From NCBI GenBank assembly GCA_026826555.1, contig JAKSZT010054570.1:1374292-1438291 (forward strand): DNA of 64,000 nucleotides, read 5' to 3'. The stretch is from Tolypeutes matacus. Lineage: Eukaryota > Chordata > Mammalia > Cingulata > Chlamyphoridae. The position numbers and the translations under genes are program-made. Under the pieces are notes generated by a model, which saw only the letters and a program-made list of their open reading frames with translations, was not told the DNA's origin and ran no database searches. Shown in pieces: positions 9,910 through 21,654 of the stretch (the stretch's first letter is position 1; each line of letters starts with the position of its first letter).

Positions 9910-11330
9910 GTTTAAAACAAAATGGTAAAAGGAAAGCTCTCTACAGGCTTTTGTTGGGGAGGTATTGATAGGGATGGGAAGTAAAACCTTGTCCTTGCTT
10001 ATTAATGCAAAACTCGGGTGGCCCCATGGTTCCCCAAAGGAGGGCACAGGATGCCCTGGACTTTGCAAGGTGGGCACCATTTTCCATCTTACCCAGGGGC
10101 AGCATCAGGCAAATGCTTCCAGGGCCCAGGGAGGCAGAAGGAGGAGAGCACGGCACCTCCTTCCTTCACCTTTGCCTTTGGCGTCAAAGACAATCCCCCG
10201 CCTCCCAGGGAAATCCACTGGTGGAAAAACTCCTGGCTGGACTGGTTGGATATAAGGGTTTAACTTACTATAAATATGTAGAACGCATATGTGTGCACAT
10301 GTGTAAGGATAAGGGAAGGGCAAGAAGTTCCAGGAGCTCTTTGCCTCTCTACAATGAAAACTACGAACCTATCATAATGAAAAGAGAGATGTAGTCAGGA
10401 TCCCTAAAGAAAATCACACCCTGCCAAACTCGTGTGTATGTGTGTGTGTGTCTAAAATCACATAGGAAATAAAGAAGGTATTAATTCCAATATTAAGGAA
10501 CCTGGAACAGAAAAGATTGTAAAGGTTATTGATAATTTTCAGGGAGTAATAACTTTGGCATTTGCCCAATGCCAGCCAAAATATATAGATGTGTGATAGC
10601 TTGTATAACGGCGTAAAAGAAATTGTATTTGGTGCCTCATCATCTTGCAAGGCTTAGTCATATATTCCCTTTTGCATGACCTCCCAAGTCAGCCCTACCC
10701 TGGGTATAACTGGGACTAGCAAGGACTGTACCTCCATATGGTTTGGAGGATAAGAGCTGCCCTCAGCCTCTCTGAATGGCCCATGCCATATAGTTAAAAA
10801 TGGCCAATCCCCAGAATTCATGGGAAAGCCCTATTCCTCCCATCTGTATCACAGTGAAGGCAAGAGCCCAGGACCCATAGATTCTTCTTCTCCCCCCAAT
10901 TCCCTGGCAGGAGTCTAGGTTAGTTATCTAACCCCTGTTTCTCTCACTCTCCCCTCTCCCCCTCCAGTACCTTTGATCTAACAAAGCTGTCCTTTCATGC
11001 ATTCTGAGCTGGCCCACTCTCTGTGTTTGCCTCTCATCACCAAAAGAACTTCTACATAACATCCAGTTTGGGTGAGCAAATATGTTCAATTTTCCTTGTC
11101 GCAAGTCTTTGGTGGAACAAAGATTTCTTGCAAATGTGGAGAACACAGAACTCAAGAGAGGAGAGTTAAGGCCTGGAGATGTAGTTCTGGGAGTCAGCTC
11201 GGTGTGGGTTTCAGCAAAGGCAGCCTGCAGGCCAGGAGACTCGCTGTAGAGGGAGAAGGTCATCTTCTGTCCCTTGGACAAACCAAGTTTGTTCCCACCT
11301 TAGGTCCCGCACCACTCAATACTCCCCCAG
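9910..11330. other. Unassigned region, moderately GC-rich in part
   Basis: Overlapping frames in several phases between 9965 and 10394 and between 10928 and 11401 reflect GC content. I see no domain, no CpG island and no repeat consensus. A short TG tract lies at about 10434-10451. 10680-10930 also shows no match that I recognise. Confidence 0.45.
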
Positions 11331-11334
11331 ATCC

Positions 11335-11640
11335 AGTGGTGACTCGTATGGGTCATTCAGGTCTCGGGTCAGATGTCACCTCCTTAGACTGGCTCCCCTG
11401 ACCGCCTGTTCTAGTATGGCCCAATGCAGCCTTCCCAGCACCCTCTTATTTTCTTTTCTTTAGAGCATTGACTATTTCTTGGCATTTTGGGGTCTATTTG
11501 GTTATTACTTCTCTCCTCTTCACTAGAGTTTAAGCCCAATGAGGGCAGCAACTTGGTCCTTTCATCTCTCACATGAGCTTCTGGAACTGTGTCCTGCAAT
11601 TATAGGACCTCAACAAATATTTGAAGATTTTTGAATGAAC
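11335..11640 (+). mobile_element. L2 LINE 3' region
   Basis: The classic sense L2 order is present: CAGGTCTCGGGTCAGATGTC, CACCTCCTTAGACTGGCTCC, an AGAGCATTGACTATTTCTTG-like part, AATGAGGGCAGCAACTTGGT, and the terminal CAACAAATATTTGAAGAT with TGAATGAAC. Confidence 0.85.
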
Positions 11641-12034
11641 ATACTTTAATTTCTTGCACCACAAACCCAAAGCTCTAGATGTAACTTTTAAAGAGGAAAT
11701 ATCAGCCACCCCAAAAAAACAAAACAAAAACAAAAGAACCTCGAAGAAAATAGAATGTAAAAATTCTGGTTTCCATTTTAAATTTTTGCAAGGGAAACAT
11801 GATTCAAGTGTTTCACTCTCCCATTGGACCTCTGACAGCAAAATTAGCATGAAGGAGAACAGTATATAATAGGGAAGTGAAGGCAAACATTAAAATGTTG
11901 TTTGTGTCATGCAAATCACTCAATCTAGTTCTGATTCATGATTTAAAAAAAAAAAAGTTTTTCAGCAATCTTAGAATTGATAGCTGTCAGTTTAAATGCT
12001 TCCAGAACACAAAGCCTTAACTTTGAGTGTGGGA

Positions 12035-12510
12035 CTTCATTTATGTAATAACTATTTATTGAAAGCTTCCAAAATGCTGTCAGCTACCCCAGGCACTGGG
12101 TGACAATGTTAAACAAGACTAAATCATCCTACACCCACTCCATTCCACCCATCCACCTCTAAAGGGTAATTGACATAAGTAAACAGTCAAAGCTACACGG
12201 TGTGCTATGTCGCATAAAAATGGATGTTACAGAAGCACAGGGGGCAGTTTTGTGCTTCTGGTGGCATCATCGAAAATTTGGCTATGAAATAATGAAGCTG
12301 AGGAAAATTTAATGGGCTTCAAAGGTGTGCCTTAATAGCAATGAAAAGTGATGGTAAATAAGAAACTGGCAGAAATCAAGTTTAACAACTGATTTTGAGC
12401 ATGTATACTTTGGTCAATCACTGAGCATTTACTGAGGGTCTCCTCTGGGCCAGACCCCTCTTCCAGGTGCTGTGGGTTCAGCCCTTAAGAAACTCACAGC
12501 TCACCATTAT
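12035..12510 (-). mobile_element. Two short L2-type fragments
   Basis: Antisense L2 terminal signatures occur at about 12045-12125 (AACTATTTATTGAAAGCTT, CCCAGGCACTGGGTGACA) and again at about 12415-12510 (GAGCATTTACTGAGGGTCTC, GGGCCAGAC...CCAGGTGCTGTGGG). The sequence between them (about 12130-12410) is unassigned. Confidence 0.6.
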
Positions 12511-12519
12511 TCAGGATCT

Positions 12520-13930
12520 ATGAAAGCATCCCAAAGAAGGACAAAATGTGCTTCTGCCCTCAGAGGCTTCAAATTTCAATAAGCCACAAGAAGAGCTTTG
12601 GCACTTGGGGAAGCAAATCACATTGCTTTATTTTCAGTTATCACATGCTGGCATTCTGACTAAATGCTCAAGAAGGTTGAAATGGGAAGAGAGAGTCTGT
12701 CAGGCTACTCAAAAGCCATTCCTAGTCTCTGGGAACTTACTCCAAATCCTTTAGGAAAATACGTGCCATCATTTGTTCTTGTTGCAGCAAAACACCTTCC
12801 CTTTCAAAAGCTCTTTGTGTCTCTGTTTTGTGTGAAACTCTTGGATAGGGCCCAGCACCTGCTGAGATCAGAGGGATGATTTGATTTATGACAGTGGGGA
12901 AATAGGCTTCCAGTTAGTTTTTGAGTCAGAAACATCTTAGAACTCCAAAATAAATTTTGACAGGAAGTGCAACGCATGCCAAACACCCTGTGTTGTGTCG
13001 AGTTAGAGCGTCACATTTAAAGAGAATGTTAATAGCATTTGCTCACTAAGAAATTTGCTACTTCCTGGCTTAGGAGGCCATGATATTGAATTCTCCAAGA
13101 AGTTTACCCTCCTCCGCTTTGGGTTTCTTCACTCTAATCAAGCTTATTTCCAGGTTTCTCCTTCCTGCTAGTGTGGTTTTGATTCAGGTAACTTCGGAGG
13201 AGAATGACTGAGAATGAGATGTCTCAGTAGCCAGCGGGCAGAGGCAGGACTTTTCCGACTAGTGCTTTGAGGTCCAGAGGGGGCGGCAGCTGCAGATCTT
13301 CCTAGAGGTGTGTAGGGAATGAGAGCACAGCAATCAGTCCCCCACGCCATGCCACCCCCAGTAGAGATGTGGGAACCAACGTGCTTCTCCAAAGACCCCG
13401 GGTGGTATAAAGTTCTGACACAGGTACCCAGTAGCAAGAATAAGTCCTTAGAGGACTTTCCAATTGTAGTCCATCTAATACGCCAAGAGAACAAGCTTCA
13501 AGTTCCTGGGTTAGCAGTCTCAGGACTGTGTACTTACAGAGAGAAAACATTAAGAATGCCCAATCCCAACAAGTAGAAAATATCAATAGATTCAGTAAGG
13601 GTTTAAATATAGTGCCTAACCTTATTAAGAAGAGATTGAAGATATTTGGGCCATGTCACCAAAGCTTTTAAATCAACATTATGGGAAGTAACTCCCACAG
13701 ATCTTGGCAAAGACAGATATATGGGTCAGAGTTTTGACATAAAGTGGCATTTGGGAATGTACTTATGACTAAAGGGCCCCAGAATATTAATTATTTTTTT
13801 TTTTTAGCTAGAGTGAATTATTATACTTATTTAAATACAGAGATGAAGAAAACAGCAATGGGAATAAATAGAAAAGGACCAGTCCCTACCCCTTCCATGT
13901 ATATCCCTACCCTACCACCACTACCACCAC
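12520..13930. other. Unassigned region
   Basis: No repeat consensus, RNA gene or exon is recognised. Frames of 60-108 codons occur on both strands without a shared or conserved motif. A CCACCA-type short tract sits near 13915-13933. Confidence 0.45.
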
Positions 13931-13954
13931 CACAATCCAGCACTGGGAAGTCTA

Positions 13955-14155
13955 TTTATAAGCATCATATCATTTAATCATTAAAGAAAAAAAACCTATG
14001 AGGGGGTGCTATTATCATATCCATTTTAAAGACGAAAAAATTAAGATTTAGAAAGGTTGTATAACTTACCCAAGGTCACATGATTAGTAAATCATAGAGT
14101 CCTGACAGGCTTTGTGATTTTAAAGACTTTGGTCTATAACATAATACAGCTTCCC
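13955..14155 (-). mobile_element. MIR SINE
   Basis: It has the antisense MIR signature: ATTATCATATCCATTTTAAA, AGAAAGGTTGTATAACTTAC and CCAAGGTCACATGATTAGTA, followed by a degenerate head. Confidence 0.8.
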
Positions 14156-14159
14156 TTTA

Positions 14160-14900
14160 ATGAAATATTTCCTTTCCAGCAGCTATGAGAAATGGGACCT
14201 TCTACTTTTCCTCCAACCAGTATTTCTCAGGCCTTAGTTTGACCTCTGGTTTGGACAGACCTTGTCCAGTTTTAACCATTCTACTAAAGGACTCACTCAT
14301 GTTAAATGTATCATATGGCCTTTCTTAAAACATAATCCCATGCACAAAACAAATGCCACTGAACAAATACCAGACCAAGATAGAATCTTTTTAATTTTGG
14401 CCTTAAAAAATTCCTCCAAAAGAATGCTAAATTACACTGCTTCAGTGCAAGGCAAAATTTCCTCCCTTTTAGTTATTTGCTTATGTGATCCATTCTTCTC
14501 TATTCCGGTCCTATCTGTAAAACCTAATGAGGTTTACTTGAAACCTAGCAATTTTGAGGTTTTCTTTTTACTTATTCTTTAGGAACATCTGGCAGCTATT
14601 TATTTCCTACCTGTGATCTGCAGAGACCACACTTACCAGTTGCAGCCTCAGGAGCCATGAGTCAATTTTGACTTAGGCCTAGAAATACTTTTCTGATTTG
14701 TTCATGCATTCAGTTTCCTGCTGGCCTCTGGCTTTTTCAGCTTGCAATATCTGCATTGAGGTTACCAGATGCTTCCACTGAATCTTGTTTAAATTCTTAA
14801 TGCTGCTGGTCCTTCTGCTCTTCTCATGGACTGACTCTGAGGCAGGAACTAATTCTTAGTTTTGTAGTTCTGCTACCTGGCATGGGCTTGCACAAGGTGA
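14160..14900. other. Unassigned region
   Basis: A 106-codon plus-strand frame (14262-14582) is present but matches nothing that I recognise. No polyadenylation-plus-A-tail pattern suggests a retrocopy. Confidence 0.4.
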
Positions 14901-14917
14901 GTGCTTAGAAAAACTGG

Positions 14918-15180
14918 AAGGAAGGAAGGAAGGAAGGAAGGAAGGAAGGAAGGAAGGAAGGAAGGAAGGAAGGAAGGANNNNNNNNNNGGAAGGAAGGAA
15001 GGAAGGAAGGAAGGAAGGAAGGAAGGAAGGAAGGAGAGGAGAGGAGAGAGGGAGAACAGATGGAAGGGAGGGAGAAGGCAGGAAAGAAGGAAGGAAAAAG
15101 GATGGAAGGAAGGAAGAGAGGAAGGAAAGACAGAAGGAAGGACAGAAGGAGGAGGAGGGAAAGAAGGATAGAGGGAGCGA
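14918..15180 (+). repeat. GGAA microsatellite and purine tract with a 10-N gap
   Basis: An almost perfect (GGAA)n array runs from 14918 to about 15033, broken by ten N at 14979-14988. It grades into an impure G/A-only tract to about 15180. The N run marks an assembly break, so the true array length is unknown. Lysine/glycine/glutamate-rich or proline/serine-rich open frames through it are artefacts of the repeat. Confidence 0.97.
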
Positions 15181-15296
15181 TTATTATTTGGGAGGGGGTT
15201 GTTTTTGTGTAGCTTGTTTTTGGTGCAGGTACCTGAAACAGACAGAATATATAAAGAATATACTTTTTTTGAGAGAAGTAATTTAGTGAGAAGCTA

Positions 15297-15540
15297 AGAG
15301 CATCCATTAGAAACCAGATGGCTGGTGTTCAGAACCGCAGCTATGAATTCACTACTTAAATGACCTTGGGCAAGTTTCATCTCTCTGTTCATCAAGTCCT
15401 GCATCTGTAAAGTGGAGAAAATGAAAGTACCTTCTTCATAAGGGTGTGATGGGGATAAAATGAATTAATATATGCAAAGCACTAATAGAAGTGCCCAGCA
15501 CCTAGAAAGAACCATAGTACAACTGCTGTCGCGGTTGTTA
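15297..15540 (+). mobile_element. MIR SINE
   Basis: Sense MIR is recognised by AAATGACCTTGGGCAAGTTT, a CATCTGTAAAGTGGAGAAAA stretch and GGATAAAATGAATTAATATA, ending with a GTGCCCAGCACC-like tail. Confidence 0.82.
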
Positions 15541-15584
15541 TGGGTATGACAGAGGGTTTAGAGGCAAAAACTAGGGACAACATC

Positions 15585-15655
15585 CATTTGTTTGTTTTAT
15601 AAATATTTACTGGGTGCCTAATTTGTGCCAAGCACTGTGCTAAGTGCTAGGAAAT
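15585..15655 (-). mobile_element. L2 LINE 3'-end fragment
   Basis: The antisense L2 terminus AAATATTTACTGGGTGCCTA and TTTGTGCCAAGCACTGTGCT are clear. Confidence 0.75.
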
Positions 15656-15659
15656 GAGA

Positions 15660-17415
15660 CCTAATAATCAAGACAGGAATGACATAAAGTTTATATCATT
15701 AATTATATATTATAACATTAGTGATGCAAAGGAAAGAACAAATTATTGTGGCAGGCAGGGGAGTTCACCTTATCCGGGAATGAGGGGGCTGGAGGTGGAG
15801 GCAAGGCTGCTTTGGAGGTCATGAAACCAGTTGCCATATCAGAGTTGGTGACACTCCAGGCTTCATGGCTGCCTTGACCTCCTGATCAATTCTTCCATTC
15901 ATTTCTGCTCCAACACTTCAACGGTGAGTAGCCCCAAGGATGTGTGTGTGGGGGGTGGTACCCTTGGGTATCATTGCCAGACTTTCCCAAATGGGCATTC
16001 CAAACAGTTCAGTAGAGAGGTTCTCAAAGGCATCTCGTTATATAGAGAATATGGGCAAGAGGAGCTAGAGCAAGCTCAGAACAGGGCAAAGGTTGGGTAC
16101 AGAGTGAAGTTGATGGAATAATCCGTGAGGTGTCCCGAGGCAGTCCTTGGAAGATGCCAGGGGACAAGGTCTTGCCTTAGTAAGTGAAGACTGAGAGCCA
16201 ATTTGATTTGGGCACTGATGTTAGCATGTCCTCATTTGTACTCTAAAGGTTGGTGATTTGGGTTTTGCAAATAAATGAGAGTATTGCAATTTTTCTGTTG
16301 GTCATGACAGTTTTCAGAAGAGCTTCACTTCCTTTCCCCTAGGTCTCAGAACTACAGAGTTAAACTGTAAACCAGTCGCCCGGACTCTTCCCTATATTTT
16401 TATTCAAGAATGTATAATACCTGATAATTATCTTTTTTAATCGCTTGCAGGTATTGTTAGGAATTGATCCCTGTGTCCTTTCATTTTTTAGCACGCATTT
16501 TCTGTTTCTGATTAATTTTAATATTACATATTTTTTGGGTATGATTCATTTTTATATCTTTTTAACCTCTGGAAATTAGAGACTCCTTTCATATTTCTGA
16601 ATCTTTATGTGAACAAGATTTAAATTCTTGATTCCATTAAGTCATTTAAAGACTGAGAACATCTGCCTTTATAAGAAATAATAAAGATCTGGTTTTCTGT
16701 AAAACAAAACAAAAGACAGAGCAATAAGAACCAGAAATTATTCATATACACTTTTACATGAGACTTCTGCTTTCTTCCTATATGAAATTTACCAGATCAT
16801 TCTCTCCGAGAATGAGCTCTATTTAGGAGAACTGGGTTGATGAACTTGGGAGATAGCACTACATTATTTATAGAAGTAAGCTCTGTCTGCATCAATTTTA
16901 TTGTCAAGCATGCAGATACATATGATAGATAAAATGAGAGGGCTCCATTCTTAAAAGAGAAAATTCAATCCACTAGGGGGATATTTTGCATTAATTAGTG
17001 ATTCCCCGCTTGTTTTACAATTCCTGGACAGCTGATACATGTGTCCCTGTAAAAATGGCCAAGTCATCGACTAAATTTATGCAAATAATATGATTTGTTG
17101 AAATGAAGCATTTAAAAATACTGTTTCCAGAGACGATTAAATGAGTACAAATATATTTAACATACCACTTTATCACAAGTTGACTGTGTCCTTTCCCTTT
17201 TCTTCCACCCAGAATTGCTACCATCTTATAACTGACTCTTCTGGTCTCTTTGTAAGGCTCCTACCTGTTGTCCGTTGCTCATGGGACGATTCACTGCCAT
17301 AAAGTAGACCCTCTATTAAGCCAACTTGAAGAGCCGAGAATGAATTATCTTTGAACACTTCATCACTTTGATGAAAAAAATTATTTTCTAGGTCTCTTTG
17401 TCAAGTGAACAAATA
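15660..17415. other. Unassigned region, part AT-rich and possibly constrained
   Basis: No repeat is recognised over about 1.75 kb. The part around 16780-17060 is low in repeats and has a complex AT-rich composition, as ancient non-coding conserved elements often do. That is only a hint, since no cross-species comparison was possible. Confidence 0.4.
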
Positions 17416-17419
17416 AATA

Positions 17420-17511
17420 TAAATCGCATCATATTTACATTATACATATATGTATACATTATGCACTATATCTCGTTGGTTCTCTTTCCCTAGAGAACCC
17501 CCACTAATACA
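17420..17511 (+). mobile_element. ERVL-type LTR, 3' end fragment
   Basis: It ends in the LTR terminus CCCTAGAGAACCCCCACTAA followed by TACA, the same end as the full copy at 25720-26170. It directly precedes a primer-binding-site-like sequence. Confidence 0.65.
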
Positions 17512-17514
17512 GAT

Positions 17515-17531
17515 TGGTACTGAGAGTGGGG
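17515..17531 (+). promoter_or_regulatory. ERVL-type primer-binding-site-like sequence
   Basis: TGGTACTGAGAGTGGGG sits three bases after the LTR end. ERVL elements use a tRNA-Leu-type primer with a TGGT...AGTGGG site at this position. Both the match and the spacing support it. About 190 bp of degenerate sequence, perhaps internal, follows. Confidence 0.6.
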
Positions 17532-17699
17532 TATTTGTTGGAAAATCTGGGTGATGTTGTGGAAGACTTGAATCTCTTGAACCATCTTTTTTAGATTAGT
17601 CTGTATATGCCCAGTGTTTTTTATATATATATAGCAGAAGGTGCTTGTTATAGCACATATTCCCCCTTCTTTGGGCAGCAAGTTCTAAGAGCAGGTGAT

Positions 17700-18077
17700 A
17701 CGTTAGTCTGTAACAGCAGAGATGGGCAACTCTGAATTCCATAGGACAGGCTGCAAGCTGGGAACTCCAATGAAGATTTTGAATGAATTCCCTAGGAGAA
17801 ACTGGCTGGCTGAAATAGCCATGGAGATGCTCCCTACTCACTGCTGAAATCATCTCATCTTCTTTTAAGACCTTTAACTAATTGGATGAGACTTCTCTCA
17901 TTGTTGAAGGCAGTCTCCACAGTTGATTGTAGGTATAATCCACCAAGATGCAGTCAACTTAGAGATGATTTAAATCCAGGAAATATCCTCACACTTAACA
18001 GTTGAGCCAGTGCTTGCTTGACCAAACAACAGGACACTGTTACCTGGCCAAGTGGACACATAAACTTAACCATCACG
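17700..18077 (-). mobile_element. ERVL-type LTR, opposed orientation
   Basis: It aligns by eye with the minus-strand LTR at 47327-47790: CAGGCTGCAAGCTGGGAACT, ATTGGATGAGACTTCTCTCA, AAATCCAGGAAATATCCTCA, ending with a CTTAACCATCAC terminus. Its far end (about 100 bp) is missing, replaced by sequence following the plus-strand LTR fragment. Confidence 0.8.
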
Positions 18078-18162
18078 AGTCACAGCACAAGGAACAAACT
18101 GACTTTGTAGTTTGAGGCCGTTTTTTTCTCTCTGGAGAATATTGTCATAATTATTGCTGTTA

Positions 18163-18241
18163 CCACCTTTTTCCTCCTCCTTCTGCTTCTTCCCCTCCTT
18201 CTTCCTCTCTCTTTCTCTCTCCCTCTCTCTTTCTCTCTCTT
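18163..18241. repeat. Polypyrimidine CT-rich tract
   Basis: An imperfect run of TTC, CCT and CTCT units of about 80 bp. It encodes an arginine/lysine/glutamate-rich chance frame on the minus strand. Confidence 0.85.
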
Positions 18242-18249
18242 ATCGTAAT

Positions 18250-18436
18250 AGTGTTGCCAGATAAAATACAGAGCACTCACTTAAATTCTAATTTCATATA
18301 CACAATGAGTAATTTTTTAGTATAAGTATGTGCTAAATGTTGCATGGGACATACTTGTATCAAAATTATTTGTTGTTTATATGAAATTAAAATTTAGCTG
18401 GGCATTCCCTATTTTTATTTTCTAAATCTGCGTTCA
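18250..18436. mobile_element. Palindromic (snap-back) MITE-like element
   Basis: Two arms of about 85-90 bp are imperfect reverse complements: GTGTTGCCAGATAAAATACA... on the left and ...TTTTCTAAATCTGCGTTC on the right, meeting near 18345 where TAGTATAAGTATGT faces ACATACTTGTAT. A similar palindromic element is widespread in mammals. The superfamily is not certain by eye, and I see no clear target duplication. Confidence 0.7.
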
Positions 18437-18439
18437 TGC

Positions 18440-19005
18440 ATCTTACAGCTTTTTTTTCAGTATCTTTAAGAATAAGAAAAGTGAAATCTTGTGAAAATCC
18501 TCCAACCCGTGGCCCTTTTTCAAAGCCTGAATCATATATTTTTAAAAGTTCCTAAGAAAAGGAAGCCCACATTTTAGTTAAAATTGGTCAACAGGATCAA
18601 AGGTCATCTATGCTTAACCTCAGGAGCACAGCACACACACTTTGTTGACTATTCTTCCGTATTTAAAAAGAGGCAAATGTGGTACAACTGGAGGAGAAGC
18701 AATATAACATTAACTGATCCAAAAAAGAACCATGCAGCACCCAGTTTAGAGAAACAGCCAGTAGGAGAAATGTCATAGAGAGACAATTTCCTTGCAGTTG
18801 TTTTTTTTCCCAGGCACACTGTAGGTCAGGACCCTTGAGAACTCAGAAATTTAAAGTTATTGTACAAGAGCTACCTTGATGTTGGTATTTAATTTTTTCT
18901 TTTTTCTTTTTCTATTGCAATAGCAACCTCATCTGAATATGAGAAAAACTGAAACTATTAACAGATATTTCTAGAATGCTAAGTTTTTTATCTAGCAGAG
19001 AGAGT
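18440..19005. other. Unassigned region
   Basis: AT-rich sequence with no recognised repeat or exon. A 64-codon frame at 18584-18778 (plus) has no known features. Confidence 0.4.
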
Positions 19006-19009
19006 GGAA

Positions 19010-19140
19010 AGTCCCCTTCACTGGTACCAAGAGTCTAAGATCCCCTGCTTAGCACTCCTGCTAACTGGTTGTGTGAGCTTGTGTGTACCAGTTTCTCTGA
19101 TCCCTAAAACGGAACGGACATATACTCACTAAGGTCTTTT
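19010..19140 (+). mobile_element. Probable MIR SINE fragment
   Basis: AACTGGTTGTGTGAGCTTGT and CCAGTTTCTCTGATCCCTAA fit the sense MIR core, but the copy is degenerate. Confidence 0.5.
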
Positions 19141-19144
19141 CCTT

Positions 19145-20400
19145 GTCAGAGTCCCATAATTCCACAACGATTCAAAATTTTAGCTGTAGATGTCCTTAGT
19201 AAAAGTCCCTCTTCCAAAATGCTATATTTACTGGCTTTTTCATATCTCATTTTGTCTATCCCCTTTGCTCTGTATATTGAACAGTAGAGAAGCTTTCTAT
19301 GGAAAGCCCAGAAATAGCAACAGCTGAAAAACTGACATGGAATCCGCTTGGCTCCACTGGGTCCAGACTCTGCCAAATACTTGTCATCAAGTCACCAGTA
19401 GGACATGGGAAGGGACCAGTGTTTGAATGGCTGCAGCTTAGACTTGTGACTTGTGTCATTAACCTTCACAGAAAACTTGGGCCAATAAGGAAGTTGCCTG
19501 GAGAGCCCCTAGAAAGCCGAACTACCAGCTAGAGCAAAAATGCCTGCTGGGACGGCAACCCAATTAACCCCTTGTGTTCTGGCTGTGCTGGGAGGTGAAG
19601 TGGGTGCCTAGCAGTGGCCTTTCAACCCTGCTCCTCAGAATCCTATTTCAACCCTGCTCCTCAGAATCTTCCTATGGAAGCTCTGAGGGCTCTTTGGAAG
19701 ACCTCTGAGACTGGACCATTTTATCAACTGTACAGCTGGGAATCAGCCCTGGGTGCCACCCAAAGTCTACAAGGGAGTAGAATTCTAGATCTTGAAAAAT
19801 GACCTTAACCTTTTGAAAACCACCTTAATGTGATCCCCATCTGATCTTTGAGGGCACTGCACTAAACAGGGAAAAATTAAATGCTTAGTAGAGCAGTAGC
19901 TAAAGAAGAAAGTGGTTTATGGTTATTAGTACCTTGAATTGGGATTCCCATGGCATTTATTCCCATCTTTGTCAACAGTTGAACATAAAATCCTGAAAAT
20001 AAAAGTGGCTCTAGGTCTACACGGTGGTGTTGTGTTCCTTCTTCTGAATCCAGTTTAGTAAAAAATCCTAATGGGAATAACTATTCGTTGAAATGCAAAT
20101 TTACGCATTACTTTAAATCCATCTTAGTGCATATCTAAAAACTGATCTTAAACTGTCAGCTTTCTCATCCCACTAAAACCAGAATGTCAAATGCTCTGAA
20201 ATGTGGGTTGTAATTTCCATTAAGAGATTTTTAAAAAATTCATGTCTGCAAAGATAAGCCATCTGCAATATAAATCATAAGGTTGCTGCATTTAGAAATG
20301 CAATGCTACTGAAATTTCATTTAAAGGAGGAAAATAACATAGTCCTTCTTTCTCCTGGGGCTTGCAGTTTATAGAGGACTCTCCGTTATGTTATCAGTTC
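19145..20400. other. Unassigned region with a short tandem duplication
   Basis: A 26-bp unit beginning TTCAACCCTGCTCCTCAGAA (19621-19646) is repeated at 19647-19675 with a small insertion. The rest shows no recognised repeat. The AT-rich part at about 20080-20350 is compositionally complex and repeat-free. Confidence 0.5.
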
Positions 20401-20404
20401 ATTT

Positions 20405-20815
20405 TAAGTCTACTAACGTATACTAAATACCTGTGATCTGCCAGACTTTGCTCGAGGAAAAGTCCATTAAAGATATAAAGGTATATAAGATAGGGAGCTC
20501 CATGAAGAAGGTTATTGTCTCAGGGGAAGACAGACATATAAACAGATAATTACATTAAAGAAAGATATGTATGGTGTGCTATTAGAGCAAAAGAAGGAGC
20601 ACTTAGTCCAGGCTGCAATGGGGATAAGACTTCCTGAGGATATGATCCTATTGAGAACTTATAATAATCCTGCACATAATGTTAACATCTCTGCTTATCA
20701 GAGAAGAAAACCAAAGCTGAGAAGTTCATGTGGGTAGGCTGAGATCCCATAGCTCACAAAAAGCAGCACAAACACTTGAATCCATGTCTAACAAGTCCAT
20801 GCTCTTTCTGCTATT
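20405..20815 (-). mobile_element. Degenerate L2 fragment followed by MIR fragment
   Basis: 20405-20600 reads like antisense L2 (CTAAATACCTGTGATCTGCC...). 20650-20815 reads like antisense MIR (GAGAAGAAAACCAAAGCTGA, CCCATAGCTCACA). Both are weak matches. Confidence 0.45.
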
Positions 20816-20819
20816 ATCA

Positions 20820-21165
20820 GTAACAAATCTTTTTCAATTCATTTTCCCTCCAAAAAATTACCAATGCAATGAACTCAATTTATTTTTTTCTTAAGTGGGA
20901 ATAAATTTCTCTTCCTCCAAGCTTCTCTTCCATAAGCTTTCTCATCTTGACAGCATACTCCAGATTGAAATATCTCACTCATCAAGAAAATATTACAGTC
21001 TGAACATTTAATGATATTAGCTTTTTGCTATATTCTATTAGCATGTGAAATCCTCTAAAATTTTTCTCTGGAAACAGCATGCTTGGGTCTGAAATTAGGT
21101 GTTAAACCCTGGCCTGTGAGAGACCAGGTCACTAACTGAAAGTAGAGAACATGGTCTTAGCTAAA
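20820..21165. other. Nothing recognised
   Basis: AT-rich, with no repeat consensus and no frame of interest. Confidence 0.4.
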
Positions 21166-21169
21166 TTGA

Positions 21170-21650
21170 GATCATACATTGTGCCACACATCTGTGTCTT
21201 TTAGGAAAAGATTCTTAACACTGGAAAGCTGTACTGAATAAAGAACTTCAGTGAGTTGCTTAATCATAATTCTCTTGACTTGTGTCATTGATTTAAAGGC
21301 AGTGGCCACCAGAGGTTCTGAGGGGAGGGAGAGGAAGAATAAGTACAACATAGGGGCATTTTGAGGACACTGGAATTGTCCTGCATGACATTGCAATGAT
21401 GGATACAGGCCACTATGTATTTTGTCATAACCTACAAAATTGTGTGGGGCAAAGTGTATGCTATAATGTAAACTATAGTCCTTGGTTGGTACAATGCTTC
21501 GATATGTGGTCATCAGTTGTAACAAATGCACCACACTAATGAAACCTGTTGTTAATGTGGGAAAGTGTGGGAGGGGAGGGGGCTGGTACATGGGAATCCC
21601 CTATATTATTTTTATTTTATTTTTTTTTATGCTTTCATTTTAGTTTATTA
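21170..21650 (+). mobile_element. L1 3' UTR remnant, sense
   Basis: GGCATTTTGAGGACACTGGA, ATGTAAACTATAGTCCTTGG and AAATGCACCACACTAATGAA, then GGAATCCCCTATATTATTTT, match the 3' end of mid-age mammalian L1s. It ends in a T/A-rich stretch rather than a clean A-tail. Confidence 0.65.
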
Positions 21651-21654
21651 CATA

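Noticed and set aside
14873..15307. Proline/serine-rich and glycine/lysine/glutamate-rich frames
   Set aside because: Translations of the GGAA microsatellite and its purine flank across an N gap.
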